Shown one piece after another: positions 1-8,063 of a stretch of 44,639 nt of DNA. The notes below the pieces were generated by a model. It did not search any database and had not been told where the DNA came from. It saw nothing but the letters and a program-made list of their open reading frames with translations. The translations under genes were made by a program, and so were the position numbers. Every line of letters begins with the position of its first letter. Position 1 is the stretch's first letter. Source of the stretch: Lachnospira sp. UBA4346 (GTDB lineage Bacteria > Bacillota > Clostridia > Lachnospirales > Lachnospiraceae); NCBI GenBank assembly GCA_002394205.1, contig DGTC01000017.1, positions 1 to 44,639 of the forward strand, written 5' to 3'.

Positions 1-1520
1 CCATCAACATCGGCATCTGTCATAATAATAATCTTATCATAACGCAGCTTTGAAATATCAAAATCATTGCCGTAACCTTCTAAGAATCCGCAGCCAAATG
101 CATTTATCATCGTCTTAATTTCTGCATTTGCCAAAACTTTGTCAATCCCTGCTTTCTCAACATTCAAAATTTTACCACGAATTGGCAAAATTGCCTGTGT
201 TCTGCGGTTTCTCGCAGTTTTTGCTGAACCTCCGGCAGAATCACCCTCTACAATAAATACTTCACACTCTGAAGCGTCACGACTTTCACAATTTGCTAAT
301 TTACCATTGCTGTCAATCGAAAACTTAGGCTTTGAAAGCATATTCGTCTTCGCCTTTTCTTCGGCCTTACGAATCTTTGCAGACTTCTCTGCACAAGCAA
401 TAACTGATTTTAACGCATCCAAATTCTTATCAAAATAGAGCTGAATCTCATCGTTGGTTACAGAACTAACTACCGTACCGGCATCCGGATTATCTAACTT
501 CGTCTTTGTCTGACCTTCAAATCGCGGTTCCGGATGCTTAATCGCAACAATGGCAGTCATACCATTTCTGACATCCATACCTGTAAAGTTCGCATCCTTG
601 TCCTTTAAGATACCCAGTTCTCTCGCATACTGGTTAATAACCATCGTAAACTTCGTCTTAAATCCGGTGATATGTGTACCACCTTCCTGCGTGTAAATGT
701 TATTACAGAAACCAAGAATATTTTCTTCAAATTCATTAATATACTGAAAAGCGACTTCAACCTCCATACCTGCTTCCTTCTTCTGGAAGTAAATCACATC
801 TGTTACAGTCTCTTTTCCTTCATTCAAATCCTTAACATAAGCACTAATTCCCTCAGGTTCATGATATGTCACGACTTCCGGATTCTCCTGACGATTATCC
901 GCGAAGTGAATGGTAAGTCCCGGATTCAAATATGCTGTCTCATGCAATCTGCTCTGAATCGAATCCGCCTTAAAACGTGTCTTCTCAAAGATTTCTCCAT
1001 CCGGTAAAAATGTAACCTTCGTTCCCGTATCATTCTTTCTGCAAGTTCCAATCTGTTCTAGCGGTGCTGTAGCCTTTCCCTGCTCATAACGCTGCTTGTA
1101 CACGCCACCGCCAACACGGATTTCTACTTCCAGCCATACAGAAAGTGCATTTACAACGGAAGCACCAACGCCATGCAATCCGCCGGAAATCTTATATCCA
1201 CCGTCGCCAAATTTACCACCGGCATGCAACACTGTAAATACTACTTCTACTGCAGGAATACCAGCCTTTGGATGAATACCGATAGGAATTCCTCGTCCAT
1301 TATCCTGAATGGTCGCTGTTCCGTCTTTATTCAGACTCACTGAAATTTCTGTACAGTAGCCTGCCAAATGTTCATCAACTGCATTATCCGCAATTTCATA
1401 AATCAAATGGTTCAAACCTTTCGTTCCAACACTTCCGATATACATTCCCGGTCTTTTACGAACTGCTTCCAATCCTTCTAATATAGAAATGCTCGATGCA
1501 TCATATTTCTGTTCTGCCAT
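1..1520 (-). CDS. DNA gyrase / topoisomerase IV subunit B (partial, C-terminus outside window)
   Basis: ATPase subunit of a type IIA DNA topoisomerase, which with its A subunit changes DNA supercoiling or decatenates chromosomes in the cytoplasm. Translating the minus strand from the ATG at 1520 gives about 506 residues before the window ends. GHKL ATPase motifs are visible (EAVRKRPGMYIG, DNAVDE, GLHGVGASVVNALS), then QEGGTH, then the start of the TOPRIM domain with EGDSAGG and, at the very edge, TDADVDG. The missing part is the last 100 or more residues, and the A subunit may follow. I cannot decide between GyrB and ParE: neither dnaA nor recF is adjacent here, so a second copy or ParE is possible. 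The family assignment itself is certain. Confidence 0.93.
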   Translation of the reverse strand, partial: MAEQKYDASSISILEGLEAVRKRPGMYIGSVGTKGLNHLIYEIADNAVDEHLAGYCTEISVSLNKDGTATIQDNGRGIPIGIHPKAGIPAVEVVFTVLHAGGKFGDGGYKISGGLHGVGASVVNALSVWLEVEIRVGGGVYKQRYEQGKATAPLEQIGTCRKNDTGTKVTFLPDGEIFEKTRFKADSIQSRLHETAYLNPGLTIHFADNRQENPEVVTYHEPEGISAYVKDLNEGKETVTDVIYFQKKEAGMEVEVAFQYINEFEENILGFCNNIYTQEGGTHITGFKTKFTMVINQYARELGILKDKDANFTGMDVRNGMTAIVAIKHPEPRFEGQTKTKLDNPDAGTVVSSVTNDEIQLYFDKNLDALKSVIACAEKSAKIRKAEEKAKTNMLSKPKFSIDSNGKLANCESRDASECEVFIVEGDSAGGSAKTARNRRTQAILPIRGKILNVEKAGIDKVLANAEIKTMINAFGCGFLEGYGNDFDISKLRYDKIIIMTDADVD

Positions 1521-1573
1521 ATTCTATCTATAATCTCCATTCTAATCTGATTCTGTAATACATCTAATATGTA

Positions 1574-2569
1574 TTACTTCTGAAAATATGAATCAAATAC
1601 ATCCTCGAAACTTCTATCTAATGAAACTACCTGATTCATCTTTTTCTTCTTCCAAGCACGTTTATTAAAATCAACATATACACTTGACTCATATTGTGTA
1701 AACTGCTCATTAAAATAAGCAAGTTTCTCGTCTTCAATCATACTTGCCTTATTTGCTTCTGTCTTTGCTTTCTCATTATCACTGACACATTTAATAATAT
1801 AATACTTGTCCTGTGCATTTACAATTCCGCTTACCTCACCATTTTTCAGGTTAAATGCTGCCTTTTCAAATGCTTCATCCATATCTCCACGACGAAGTTC
1901 TGCTTCATATCCTGCATCTCCGTTATACTTTGTCGCAACTGTATAGAAAATATCTCCTGCCTGAACACTTCTGTATGCCTCTTTGATATCTGCTTCATTG
2001 TCGCACGCAATATACTGAACTGTAATTACACGCGCATCATCCGAACTAATTTCACGATTTACGGAAGCTGTCATATCATCATATAATGTTTTTGCAATTG
2101 CGAACTCTGTAAACATCGTCTGCACTTTCTCTTCCGTGATGCCCGCAGCATCCTTCTGCTCCTTTGTCAGACCAGCCATATAATCTTTTGCAGCCTTCTC
2201 TACAGACTCCTTCTCTGCACGACTTAATACAACACCACGTTTTTTGGCGTACACATTCATGCAACGCACCCGAATGAGCTTTGCCTTGACCTGTTCCTTA
2301 GCATACTCTTCAAAAGAACGTCCTTCTATCTCTTTTGACCAGACATCTGAACCAAATACCTCTTCATATTCTGCCTTCGCATCTGCCAACAAAATATTTG
2401 CCTGCATCATCTGTGTACTTTGGTTCTTCACCTGAACAATCTTATTCTTTCCTAATCCTGTTGAAATATAAATAAGTGTTCCATTAAAAAATTGAATATA
2501 CCCAACAAAACATGCAACCACTGCTAACACAATCGCTGCACGAATTAACATTTTCTTTCTATATCTCAC
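1574..2569 (-). CDS. Membrane-anchored parvulin-like peptidyl-prolyl isomerase (PrsA/SurA-like)
   Basis: Likely extracytoplasmic foldase that isomerises prolyl bonds in secreted proteins. An uncleaved N-terminal membrane segment (about residues 10-30) has no lipobox Cys. A charged, helical SurA-N-like region follows (about 45-175), then a parvulin-like domain (about 180-265, beginning near ITVQYIACDNEADIKEAY and containing a degenerate Gly-Asp segment). A basic C-terminal tail ends the protein. I chose the GTG at 2569 because GGAGG lies 5 bases before it; a TTG at 2581 is also in frame but sits on the RBS. It ends 53 bases before the topoisomerase start. The parvulin assignment is by overall pattern and the active-site residues are poorly conserved, so catalytic activity is inferred. 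Confidence 0.72.
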   Translation of the reverse strand: MRYRKKMLIRAAIVLAVVACFVGYIQFFNGTLIYISTGLGKNKIVQVKNQSTQMMQANILLADAKAEYEEVFGSDVWSKEIEGRSFEEYAKEQVKAKLIRVRCMNVYAKKRGVVLSRAEKESVEKAAKDYMAGLTKEQKDAAGITEEKVQTMFTEFAIAKTLYDDMTASVNREISSDDARVITVQYIACDNEADIKEAYRSVQAGDIFYTVATKYNGDAGYEAELRRGDMDEAFEKAAFNLKNGEVSGIVNAQDKYYIIKCVSDNEKAKTEANKASMIEDEKLAYFNEQFTQYESSVYVDFNKRAWKKKKMNQVVSLDRSFEDVFDSYFQK

Positions 2570-2641
2570 AAAAGCCTCCAAATTACCTATATCTGCAAAA
2601 TCTTATTTTATAAGGTTTTATGCATCCTCATGCTATTCTAT

Positions 2642-3121
2642 TTATTTGTGGTATGGTTCTTTACGCATAATCCGATATGCTCGATAAATCTGTTCTAGTA
2701 AAATAACACGCATTAACTGATGTGGAAATGTCATTCTTGAAAAACTCAGTAAATAATCTGCACGTTTCAAAACTCTTTCATCTAATCCTAATGAACCTCC
2801 AATCACAAAAGCAATATGGCTTGTGCCGCCAATTCCTAACCTGTCAATCTTTTCTGATAATTCTACCGAATCAAGCATCTTACCTTCGATTGCGAGTGCG
2901 CATACATATGCATCATCTTTGAGTGCTGCAAGAATTCGACTGCCTTCTTTTTCTTTAATCGCAAGGTTCACCTGTTCGCTTGCATTTTCAGGTGTCTTCT
3001 CATCTGGAAGCTCAACAATCTCTAACTTACAATACCTTGATAATCTTTTCACATACTCCTGTACTGCCTGCGTATAGAACTTCTCTTTAATCTTACCTAC
3101 ACATACAATTGTAATCTTCAC
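2642..3121 (-). CDS. rlmH: 23S rRNA (pseudouridine1915-N3)-methyltransferase RlmH
   Basis: SPOUT-class methyltransferase that uses SAM to methylate pseudouridine 1915 in helix 69 of 23S rRNA on assembled 70S ribosomes. The 159-residue length is exactly the family size. The N-terminus MKITIVCVGKIKEK is typical. The C-terminal half has the trefoil-knot SAM site (FVIGGSLGL) and the family signature SRMTFPHQLMRVILLEQIYRA. Translation starts at a GTG, with GGAG 7 bases upstream. The gene stands alone between the foldase and a small acidic ORF, an arrangement that fits its housekeeping role. Confidence 0.96.
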   Translation of the reverse strand: MKITIVCVGKIKEKFYTQAVQEYVKRLSRYCKLEIVELPDEKTPENASEQVNLAIKEKEGSRILAALKDDAYVCALAIEGKMLDSVELSEKIDRLGIGGTSHIAFVIGGSLGLDERVLKRADYLLSFSRMTFPHQLMRVILLEQIYRAYRIMRKEPYHK

Positions 3122-3227
3122 GTTGATTCTCCATTTATATTGGAACGTCTATTTTCTAAACTTTCTAATGTTCATTCCGTTGAATTATAAAAGCCATTCT
3201 GCATTAGATATGACTATGCAAAAATCC

Positions 3228-3491
3228 CTACGCTTCTACAACAAAATAATGTCCGTCTTCTAATTTAAATACTTCTAATTCATCTTCTAATTCTTCGTCA
3301 GATAAATCGCTAACGTCCATTCCCTCTTCATCTAAATATTCTCTTACTTCTGCAAGTGAATCGAATACCTGTGCAAAACAATCCTCTAAAAAGTCCGCTG
3401 CTTCTTCAATCGTCTCTGCAACCGGTTCATCAAATAACTTGCCCTGTTCTCTTAAAAAAACTTCTGCACACTGCTGTAAATATTCTCCCAT
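3228..3491 (-). CDS. Small acidic conserved hypothetical protein
   Basis: An 87-residue, strongly acidic protein with a run of Glu/Asp in the C-terminal half (DLSDEELEDELEVF) and a predicted mostly helical N-terminal half. The ATG is preceded by GAGGAG at 8-base spacing, which supports expression. I recall similar small acidic proteins in Lachnospiraceae, sometimes mislabelled as glyoxalase, but I see no glyoxalase motif and assign no function. It lies between rlmH and a Cof-type phosphatase on the same strand. Being so acidic, it may bind a basic partner or metal ions; that is speculation. Confidence 0.7.
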   Translation of the reverse strand: MGEYLQQCAEVFLREQGKLFDEPVAETIEEAADFLEDCFAQVFDSLAEVREYLDEEGMDVSDLSDEELEDELEVFKLEDGHYFVVEA

Positions 3492-3584
3492 TTATTCATC
3501 TCCTCTAATTCTAAAATGCGAAACAATCCTAAGTCATCTCAATAAACAGACCAACCTCGAATCGTTCTATATAATATGTAATAA

Positions 3585-4370
3585 CTACAAAATCCCCTGT
3601 GCCATTAATGCACGCAACGTATCTTCAACTTTGGCACAGCTATGTGTCTTATGCTTCTGAATCTCTGCAACTGCCTGTTCCATCACATACGCATGTCCCA
3701 CAGCATCTAACATCTCAATATCATTGAAATTATCGCCAAATGCCATACATTCATCCTTTGCAATACCAAGTGCCTGCTGAACTTGCTGCATTGCATGACC
3801 TTTGCTCACATTCTTCGCCATAAAATCCAAATATAACTCTCCGGAAACAGCTACATTTACCGCATCATCCCAACGCTTGTGAAAATACTCCTGTGAGTTC
3901 TTAATTCCAGATAAATCACAGACTGCAATCTTTAAAATATCCTCTGGAATCTCGCAAAAATCTTCCACCAACTGCGTCTTATACTTCACAATCTGCGTCA
4001 TACGATGATAATACTCTTTTGTCTTCGGCTTAATATAAGCCACCTCTTCGCCCGATACAAGCACCTCACAATTGTCATGTGCACATACATCCTCAATAAT
4101 CTCTAACGCAAGATTACGCTCAATCGAATTCTTAACAATCGTCTGATTCTTATATTTGACCAATGCGCCATTCTCACCGATATACATCAACTGTTCTTCT
4201 AATGGATGAAACAGCATCTTCAGACTTGCAATCTGTCTTCCACTCGCTGGTGCAAAGATATAACCCTTCTGCGCCAATTCTGACACCACATCAATCAATG
4301 AAGCATCCACTGACTGCGCACCATTTAAAAGAATCGTTCCATCCAAATCACTTGCGATTAATTTCATCAT
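3585..4370 (-). CDS. HAD superfamily phosphatase, Cof family
   Basis: Cytoplasmic Mg-dependent phosphatase, probably acting on sugar phosphates or similar small metabolites. Motif I is ASDLDGTIL near the N-terminus with the nucleophile and acid/base Asp pair. Motif II is the PASGR segment (about residue 40). A C2 cap follows (about 85-185). The C-terminal metal site is MAFGDNFNDIEML (about 212-224). Length (261) fits the Cof type IIB group. The start codon overlaps the stop of maf by 4 bases (ATGA), so the two are translationally coupled. Substrate cannot be read from the sequence. Confidence 0.9.
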   Translation of the reverse strand: MMKLIASDLDGTILLNGAQSVDASLIDVVSELAQKGYIFAPASGRQIASLKMLFHPLEEQLMYIGENGALVKYKNQTIVKNSIERNLALEIIEDVCAHDNCEVLVSGEEVAYIKPKTKEYYHRMTQIVKYKTQLVEDFCEIPEDILKIAVCDLSGIKNSQEYFHKRWDDAVNVAVSGELYLDFMAKNVSKGHAMQQVQQALGIAKDECMAFGDNFNDIEMLDAVGHAYVMEQAVAEIQKHKTHSCAKVEDTLRALMAQGIL

Positions 4371-4933
4371 ATCAATTCGTACTCCTTTAACATATGATAC
4401 AGTCTTGCCACCGGCAATCCAACCACGTTATTATAGTCCCCATCGATCTTCTTCACATAGGCTGCAAATGCGCCCTGAATTCCATACGCTCCCGCCTTAT
4501 CATAAGGTTCCGGTGTGTGAATATAATCTGCAATCTCTTCCGGTGTCATCTCATACACAACCACATCCGTCTTCTCAGCAAATTGAAAACTGCCGCCATT
4601 CCAGATACAACTAACACCCGTATAGACCTGATGCGTGTTGCCAGACAATCCTGCAATCATCTGTCTTGCATCTGCTTCATCCTTCGGCTTACCAAGAATT
4701 TTGCCATCATTATATACAATCGTATCTGCACCGATGACAATCACATCTTCTGTTAAAATATTATCAAACACCGCCTGAGCCTTCTGCATCGACAATTCGC
4801 AGACAATCTCATCCGGCTTCGTCTTCGTAATCTGTTCGTCCACAAAACTAACCTGCACATCAAAGTCCAATCCAATCTGTGCAAGCAGTTCCTTTCTGCG
4901 TGGCGAACCCGATGCTAAAACAATCTTCGTCAC
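4367..4933 (-). CDS. maf: Maf-family nucleoside triphosphate pyrophosphatase
   Basis: House-cleaning pyrophosphatase that hydrolyses non-canonical or modified dNTP/NTPs (dTTP/UTP or m7GTP type) and is historically linked to septum formation. The N-terminal signature LASGSPRRKELL, the central VIGADTIV with the catalytic Asp, the GKP segment, and the SGNTHQVYTGV motif are all present. About 188 residues, the usual family size. I start at the GTG at 4933: AGAGGA lies 7 bases upstream, and a promoter at 4970-4998 would put the transcript start near 4963. That excludes the longer reading frame, which runs back to 5029 through the promoter. Coupled to the downstream phosphatase by an ATGA overlap. 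Confidence 0.93.
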   Translation of the reverse strand: MTKIVLASGSPRRKELLAQIGLDFDVQVSFVDEQITKTKPDEIVCELSMQKAQAVFDNILTEDVIVIGADTIVYNDGKILGKPKDEADARQMIAGLSGNTHQVYTGVSCIWNGGSFQFAEKTDVVVYEMTPEEIADYIHTPEPYDKAGAYGIQGAFAAYVKKIDGDYNNVVGLPVARLYHMLKEYELI

Positions 4934-4969
4934 GTCTTCTTCCTCTCTCAATCTGAACATACATTTGGT

Positions 4970-4998
4970 ATTATAGCACAAGTTTGGAAATTTACAAA
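4970..4998 (-). promoter_or_regulatory. Candidate sigma-A promoter of maf
   Basis: On the minus strand, -35 TTTGTA (4993-4998), a 17-base spacer, and a perfect -10 TATAAT (4970-4975). Transcription would start near 4963 and leave about 30 bases to the GTG start of maf. Confidence 0.6.
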
Positions 4999-5020
4999 TA
5001 GAAATATAGGAGAAATATGA

Positions 5021-5054
5021 AAAAGTCACACTGGGGTGGTGCAGTGTGACTTTT
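5021..5054 (-). terminator. Intrinsic terminator closing the CRISPR array
   Basis: A perfect 13-base inverted repeat (AAAAGTCACACTG at 5021-5033 and its complement at 5042-5054) around an 8-base loop. On the minus strand it is followed by a T run, so it should stop array transcription immediately after the last, degenerate repeat and insulate maf. The symmetrical A/T flanks could let it work in both directions. Confidence 0.85.
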
Positions 5055-6225
5055 AGATTCGTCCCCTGTGGGGAGTAAGTATTTCTATACTAAAAAAAGA
5101 ATCTCATTCACAAGACTACGACCTCCGGTTTCCGTCCCCTATGGGGATCAAGCATTTCTATACAGGAGTGAATACGAATTATTCGAAAGAAGGATGGGTT
5201 TCCGTCCCCTATGGGGATTAAGTATTTCTATACCACAAAAGGAGGCACGCTATGAAGAAAAAGCACATTGGTTTCCGTCCCCTGTGGGGATTAAGTATTT
5301 CTATACAGGAGAAAACGTATGAACGAATTGTTACAAGTGTTTCCGTCCCCTATGGGGATCAAGCATTTCTATACCCGTGCTTGTTGTTTATGCTTCTACT
5401 GTTTCAGGTTTCCGTCCCCTATGGGGATCAAGCATTTCTATACTCACAAGATGGGAAATATACGCAGGGCGACCTAATGAGTTTCCGTCCCCTATGGGGA
5501 TCAAGCATTTCTATACGATAAATATGCCAACTGGTATTGGTCAGATTAGTTTCCGTCCCCTATGGGGATCAAGCATTTCTATACGGTGTTAGTACTTAGG
5601 GAAGGAGCAAACAAGATGTACTGTTTCCGTCCCCTATGGGGATCAAGCATTTCTATACAAAAGAGGTAAATATGAGAAGAGAATTAAACGAGTTTCCGTC
5701 CCCTATGGGGATCAAGCATTTCTATACAGAATAATGTTAAAGATTCAAATGAAGCCGTAAAAGTTTCCGTCCCCTATGGGGATCAAGCATTTCTATACAA
5801 GAAAGGGGGGAAGGTAAATATGAATATTAGAATGTTTCCGTCCCCTATGGGGATCAAGCATTTCTATACATTTTTGATTAACCGCAAGTATTGTTATCGA
5901 CAGTTTCCGTCCCCTATGGGGATCAAGCATTTCTATACGTGGTTTTCATTTTTGTGAAAAGGCATATGATTGTTGTTTCCGTCCCCTATGGGGATCAAGC
6001 ATTTCTATACAAAAGTTTTAAATTTGAAAATTACAACGCTGTATTTTTGTTTCCGTCCCCTATGGGGATCAAGCATTTCTATACCCCAGAGGAGCAGAAT
6101 GTAATACTTTGTAGTAATTGTTTCCGTCCCCTATGGGGATCAAGCATTTCTATACACTGGGAACAGGAACACCGGGGACAGCAACACTGGTTTCCGTCCC
6201 CTATGGGGATCAAGCATTTCTATAC
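5055..6225 (-). CRISPR. Type III-A CRISPR array, 17 repeats of 36 bp, 16 spacers
   Basis: Repeats start at 5055 (degenerate), 5128, 5198, 5271, 5339, 5408, 5481, 5549, 5623, 5692, 5763, 5834, 5903, 5975, 6049, 6120 and 6190. Spacers are 32-38 bp. Read as crRNA (minus strand), each repeat begins GTATAGAAATGC, holds a 5-bp hairpin TCCCC-ATA-GGGGA, and ends ACGGAAAC, similar to the 8-nt GAAAC-type handle of type III crRNAs. Repeats near 6225 are identical. Those at 5055, 5198 and 5271 are variants, so the leader is on the high-coordinate side and transcription runs toward 5055. This direction matches the cas genes and the terminator at 5021-5054. Several spacers contain an RBS plus ATG in plus orientation. 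Short reading frames across this block are artefacts of the 36-bp repeat. Confidence 0.98.
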
Positions 6226-6382
6226 ACCGTCTCCCACACCCCAGTATTTGTGCGAGGTAAAACGTTGATTTGCGTGGGAAAACATTTATTACAGAAATTT
6301 TCATCTGGAAACTTACTTTTATCTTTTGCATCTTGCACAAATATAGCATAAATACTGGCTTTGTGCAAGATGCGTGGCAAAA
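6226..6382 (-). promoter_or_regulatory. CRISPR leader region
   Basis: 157 bp between the csm6 stop and the first (newest) repeat. It is AT-rich, has no credible ORF, and holds the palindromic promoter at 6328-6373. About 100 bases separate that palindrome from the first repeat. New spacers are expected to be inserted at the 6225/6226 boundary. Confidence 0.75.
6328..6373 (-). promoter_or_regulatory. Palindromic array promoter
   Basis: A perfect 14-bp inverted repeat (GCATCTTGCACAAA on the minus strand and its complement) around 18 bases. The left arm contains a -35-like TTGCAC (6363-6368). After a 17-base spacer a -10-like TATATT (6340-6345) lies at the loop/right-arm junction. The palindrome starts 10 bases after the csm6 stop and no T run follows, so an operator or promoter fits better than a simple terminator. 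The element at 9182-9222 upstream of cas1 has the same design. Confidence 0.55.
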
Positions 6383-7706
6383 TCATTCAATTTGTAGTGC
6401 TTCTTCTATCCAATTATTCATTTGGTCATAGGAATTCCATACCTCTTTCGTAACATTCATTCCTGCCGCTACAACCAACCATTTTACCAATTCCATAATA
6501 TCTTTGGCACTATGTCCACAATTCTTGCGGAACCACTCATCCGTTACAGAAACAACCTCGTGCGCAGCCATATTGCGAACCTTTCCTTCGATTTTTACAA
6601 GCTGTGCAGCCTTCTGTTTCAGAACAATATCATCACTTTTTAATTGAATAATCTTATCTAAATGTGTTGAATATATTGGACCTTCTTTAAAATTTCCCGC
6701 ATAAGACTGATTCATATAATCTAGCACTCCATGCTGCTGTAATTTCTGATGATTCCATTTTCTTACACCTTTTATGGTAATACAGCAATCATCTATTGAA
6801 AATTTACATTTATTTTTTAATATAATTTCTAATAAATCAACAACAAGTGGTGTTATTCCTCGAATAAAATCAGCATACTCCTCTTTCTTGACTTTCATCT
6901 GCAAATATAATGCGTACTCTACTAATTTTCTTCGTCCACTATCCTCAACCGGATAAATCTTATATTTTCTAGATACAGCCCGTTTACTGATATCTTTGTG
7001 ATTTAACTTCACTCTATCATCTGCTACTTGTAATAATTCCCATGCTTCCTCAGAAATTTCATTTTGAATCTCTTTACCAATTTCTAATGCAGCATGATAA
7101 TCATATGCTTCTAAATGCTTCTTTAAAATATCCATTTTTAACAAACGCACAAGATTCATACATTTTACTTCTCTACATCGATTCTCGTATCCGTCTTCAT
7201 TGTCACTATCACATTCCCAATTTAGTTCTACATCATAATCTGTTCGTTCTTCATATTCCGAATTACTGGCTTTCTTTGGCGAATCAACTTGAATTGGCTG
7301 ATAACGATATTCTGCTAATGTGGAAAGAATCATCAATGCACTTTTCATTGCCGGTGTTCCTGATGCCATATTCAAAAGCAACGTATCATTTGCTTTATCC
7401 ATACTCTTCTCAATATCTATTATGATATTACGAAATTCTTCATAATAAATATCATACTGCTGCACATTTACAAAATCAGCCCGCTTAATCAATTCAACTT
7501 CAAAGTGGTGATTTAATTTATCACCAAGCAGTTCGATTGTTTTCGTATAACGTTGGTCTTTTTCTTCGTTTTCAACCATCTCTTTTGATAAATACAAATA
7601 AACTTTATCTGGCTGATACACCCTACAAATATGTAGCATAGAACCATCATTTTGATATTTTATCGGATCTGTTCCCCCCTACCGGTGAAAATAATATCTT
7701 TGCCAT
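6383..7706 (-). CDS. csm6: Csm6 CARF-HEPN ribonuclease, frameshifted near the N-terminus
   Basis: Ancillary type III-A effector: the CARF domain senses cyclic oligoadenylate made by Cas10 and switches on the HEPN RNase, which degrades RNA non-specifically. The intact ATG is at 7706 with AAGGAG upstream. It reads MAKILFSPVGG and then hits a run of six G (7674-7679) that shifts the frame; a stop follows after about 19 codons. With five G the reading is VGGTDPI and joins the long frame beginning at ATG 7639, for about 440 residues. The CARF motif NMASGTP and the HEPN motif RNMAAH (codons 6560-6577) are intact. Starting at 7639 would lose the first CARF strand and its PVGxTDP loop, so that 418-residue product is probably defective in ligand binding. 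It begins 15 bases after cas2. Phase variation, decay and homopolymer error are all possible. Confidence 0.85.
7674..7679 (-). repeat. G6 homopolymer at the csm6 frameshift
   Basis: Six consecutive G on the coding strand in codons 10-11 of csm6. Five would keep the whole gene open. Homopolymer runs of this kind are classic sites for slipped-strand indels and also for assembly error. Confidence 0.85.
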
Positions 7707-7721
7707 AATAAAAATGCTCCT

Positions 7722-8054
7722 TTATACAATAATAATATCTTCCTGTAAAATCTCTTGTTCGATTCCCCATGACAGCACTTGTCCTTTGCCTTGAATTTGA
7801 TAGATTTTTACACTATCTTCTGTTTTATCAATATACCGGGGAATTTTATCTAATAATTCTTTATATTTCTTTTTTGTAAGAACTGCTTCAAATGCAGACT
7901 TTTGCACACGTGTCCCGTAACCTGACAGAACATTTGCAAATTTAACTCTTTTCTTATTATTACATATATCATAGATAATTAAAATAAAAACTTTCTTTTC
8001 CAAAAATTCTTCGTTTGTTTCAAAGAAATAACTTTCTATCTCATCTTCTTCCAT
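7722..8054 (-). CDS. cas2: CRISPR adaptation protein Cas2
   Basis: Structural partner of Cas1 in the spacer integrase complex; its dimer bridges two Cas1 dimers. About 110 residues. The ferredoxin-like core begins at KKVFILIIYDI with the conserved Asp after the first strand (about residue 29) and is preceded by an acidic extension of about 20 residues not found in minimal Cas2 proteins. I choose the ATG at 8054, because AAGGGG lies 5 bases upstream. A GTG at 8060 is in frame but overlaps that RBS. The RBS overlaps the cas1 stop codon, showing tight coupling. csm6 follows after 15 bases. Confidence 0.92.
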   Translation of the reverse strand: MEEDEIESYFFETNEEFLEKKVFILIIYDICNNKKRVKFANVLSGYGTRVQKSAFEAVLTKKKYKELLDKIPRYIDKTEDSVKIYQIQGKGQVLSWGIEQEILQEDIIIV

Positions 8055-8063
8055 ATTCACCCC

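Noticed and set aside
4934..5029. N-terminal extension of Maf
   Set aside because: The extension runs through a promoter with perfect -10 and reaches the array terminator. The RBS-supported GTG at 4933 gives the family-standard N-terminus.
5068..6351. Several overlapping plus-strand ORFs of 70-125 codons with repeated FRPLWGSSISI or VSVPYGDQAFLY blocks
   Set aside because: They are the 36-bp CRISPR repeat, whose length is a multiple of three, translated in different frames. There is no RBS pattern of their own beyond that captured in the spacers.
7660..7690. A second CRISPR-repeat-like sequence (CACCGGTAGGGGGGAAC) between cas2 and csm6
   Set aside because: It is the coding sequence for SPVGG at the start of csm6. 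The resemblance to the repeat is limited to TAGGGG and the stem is not kept.
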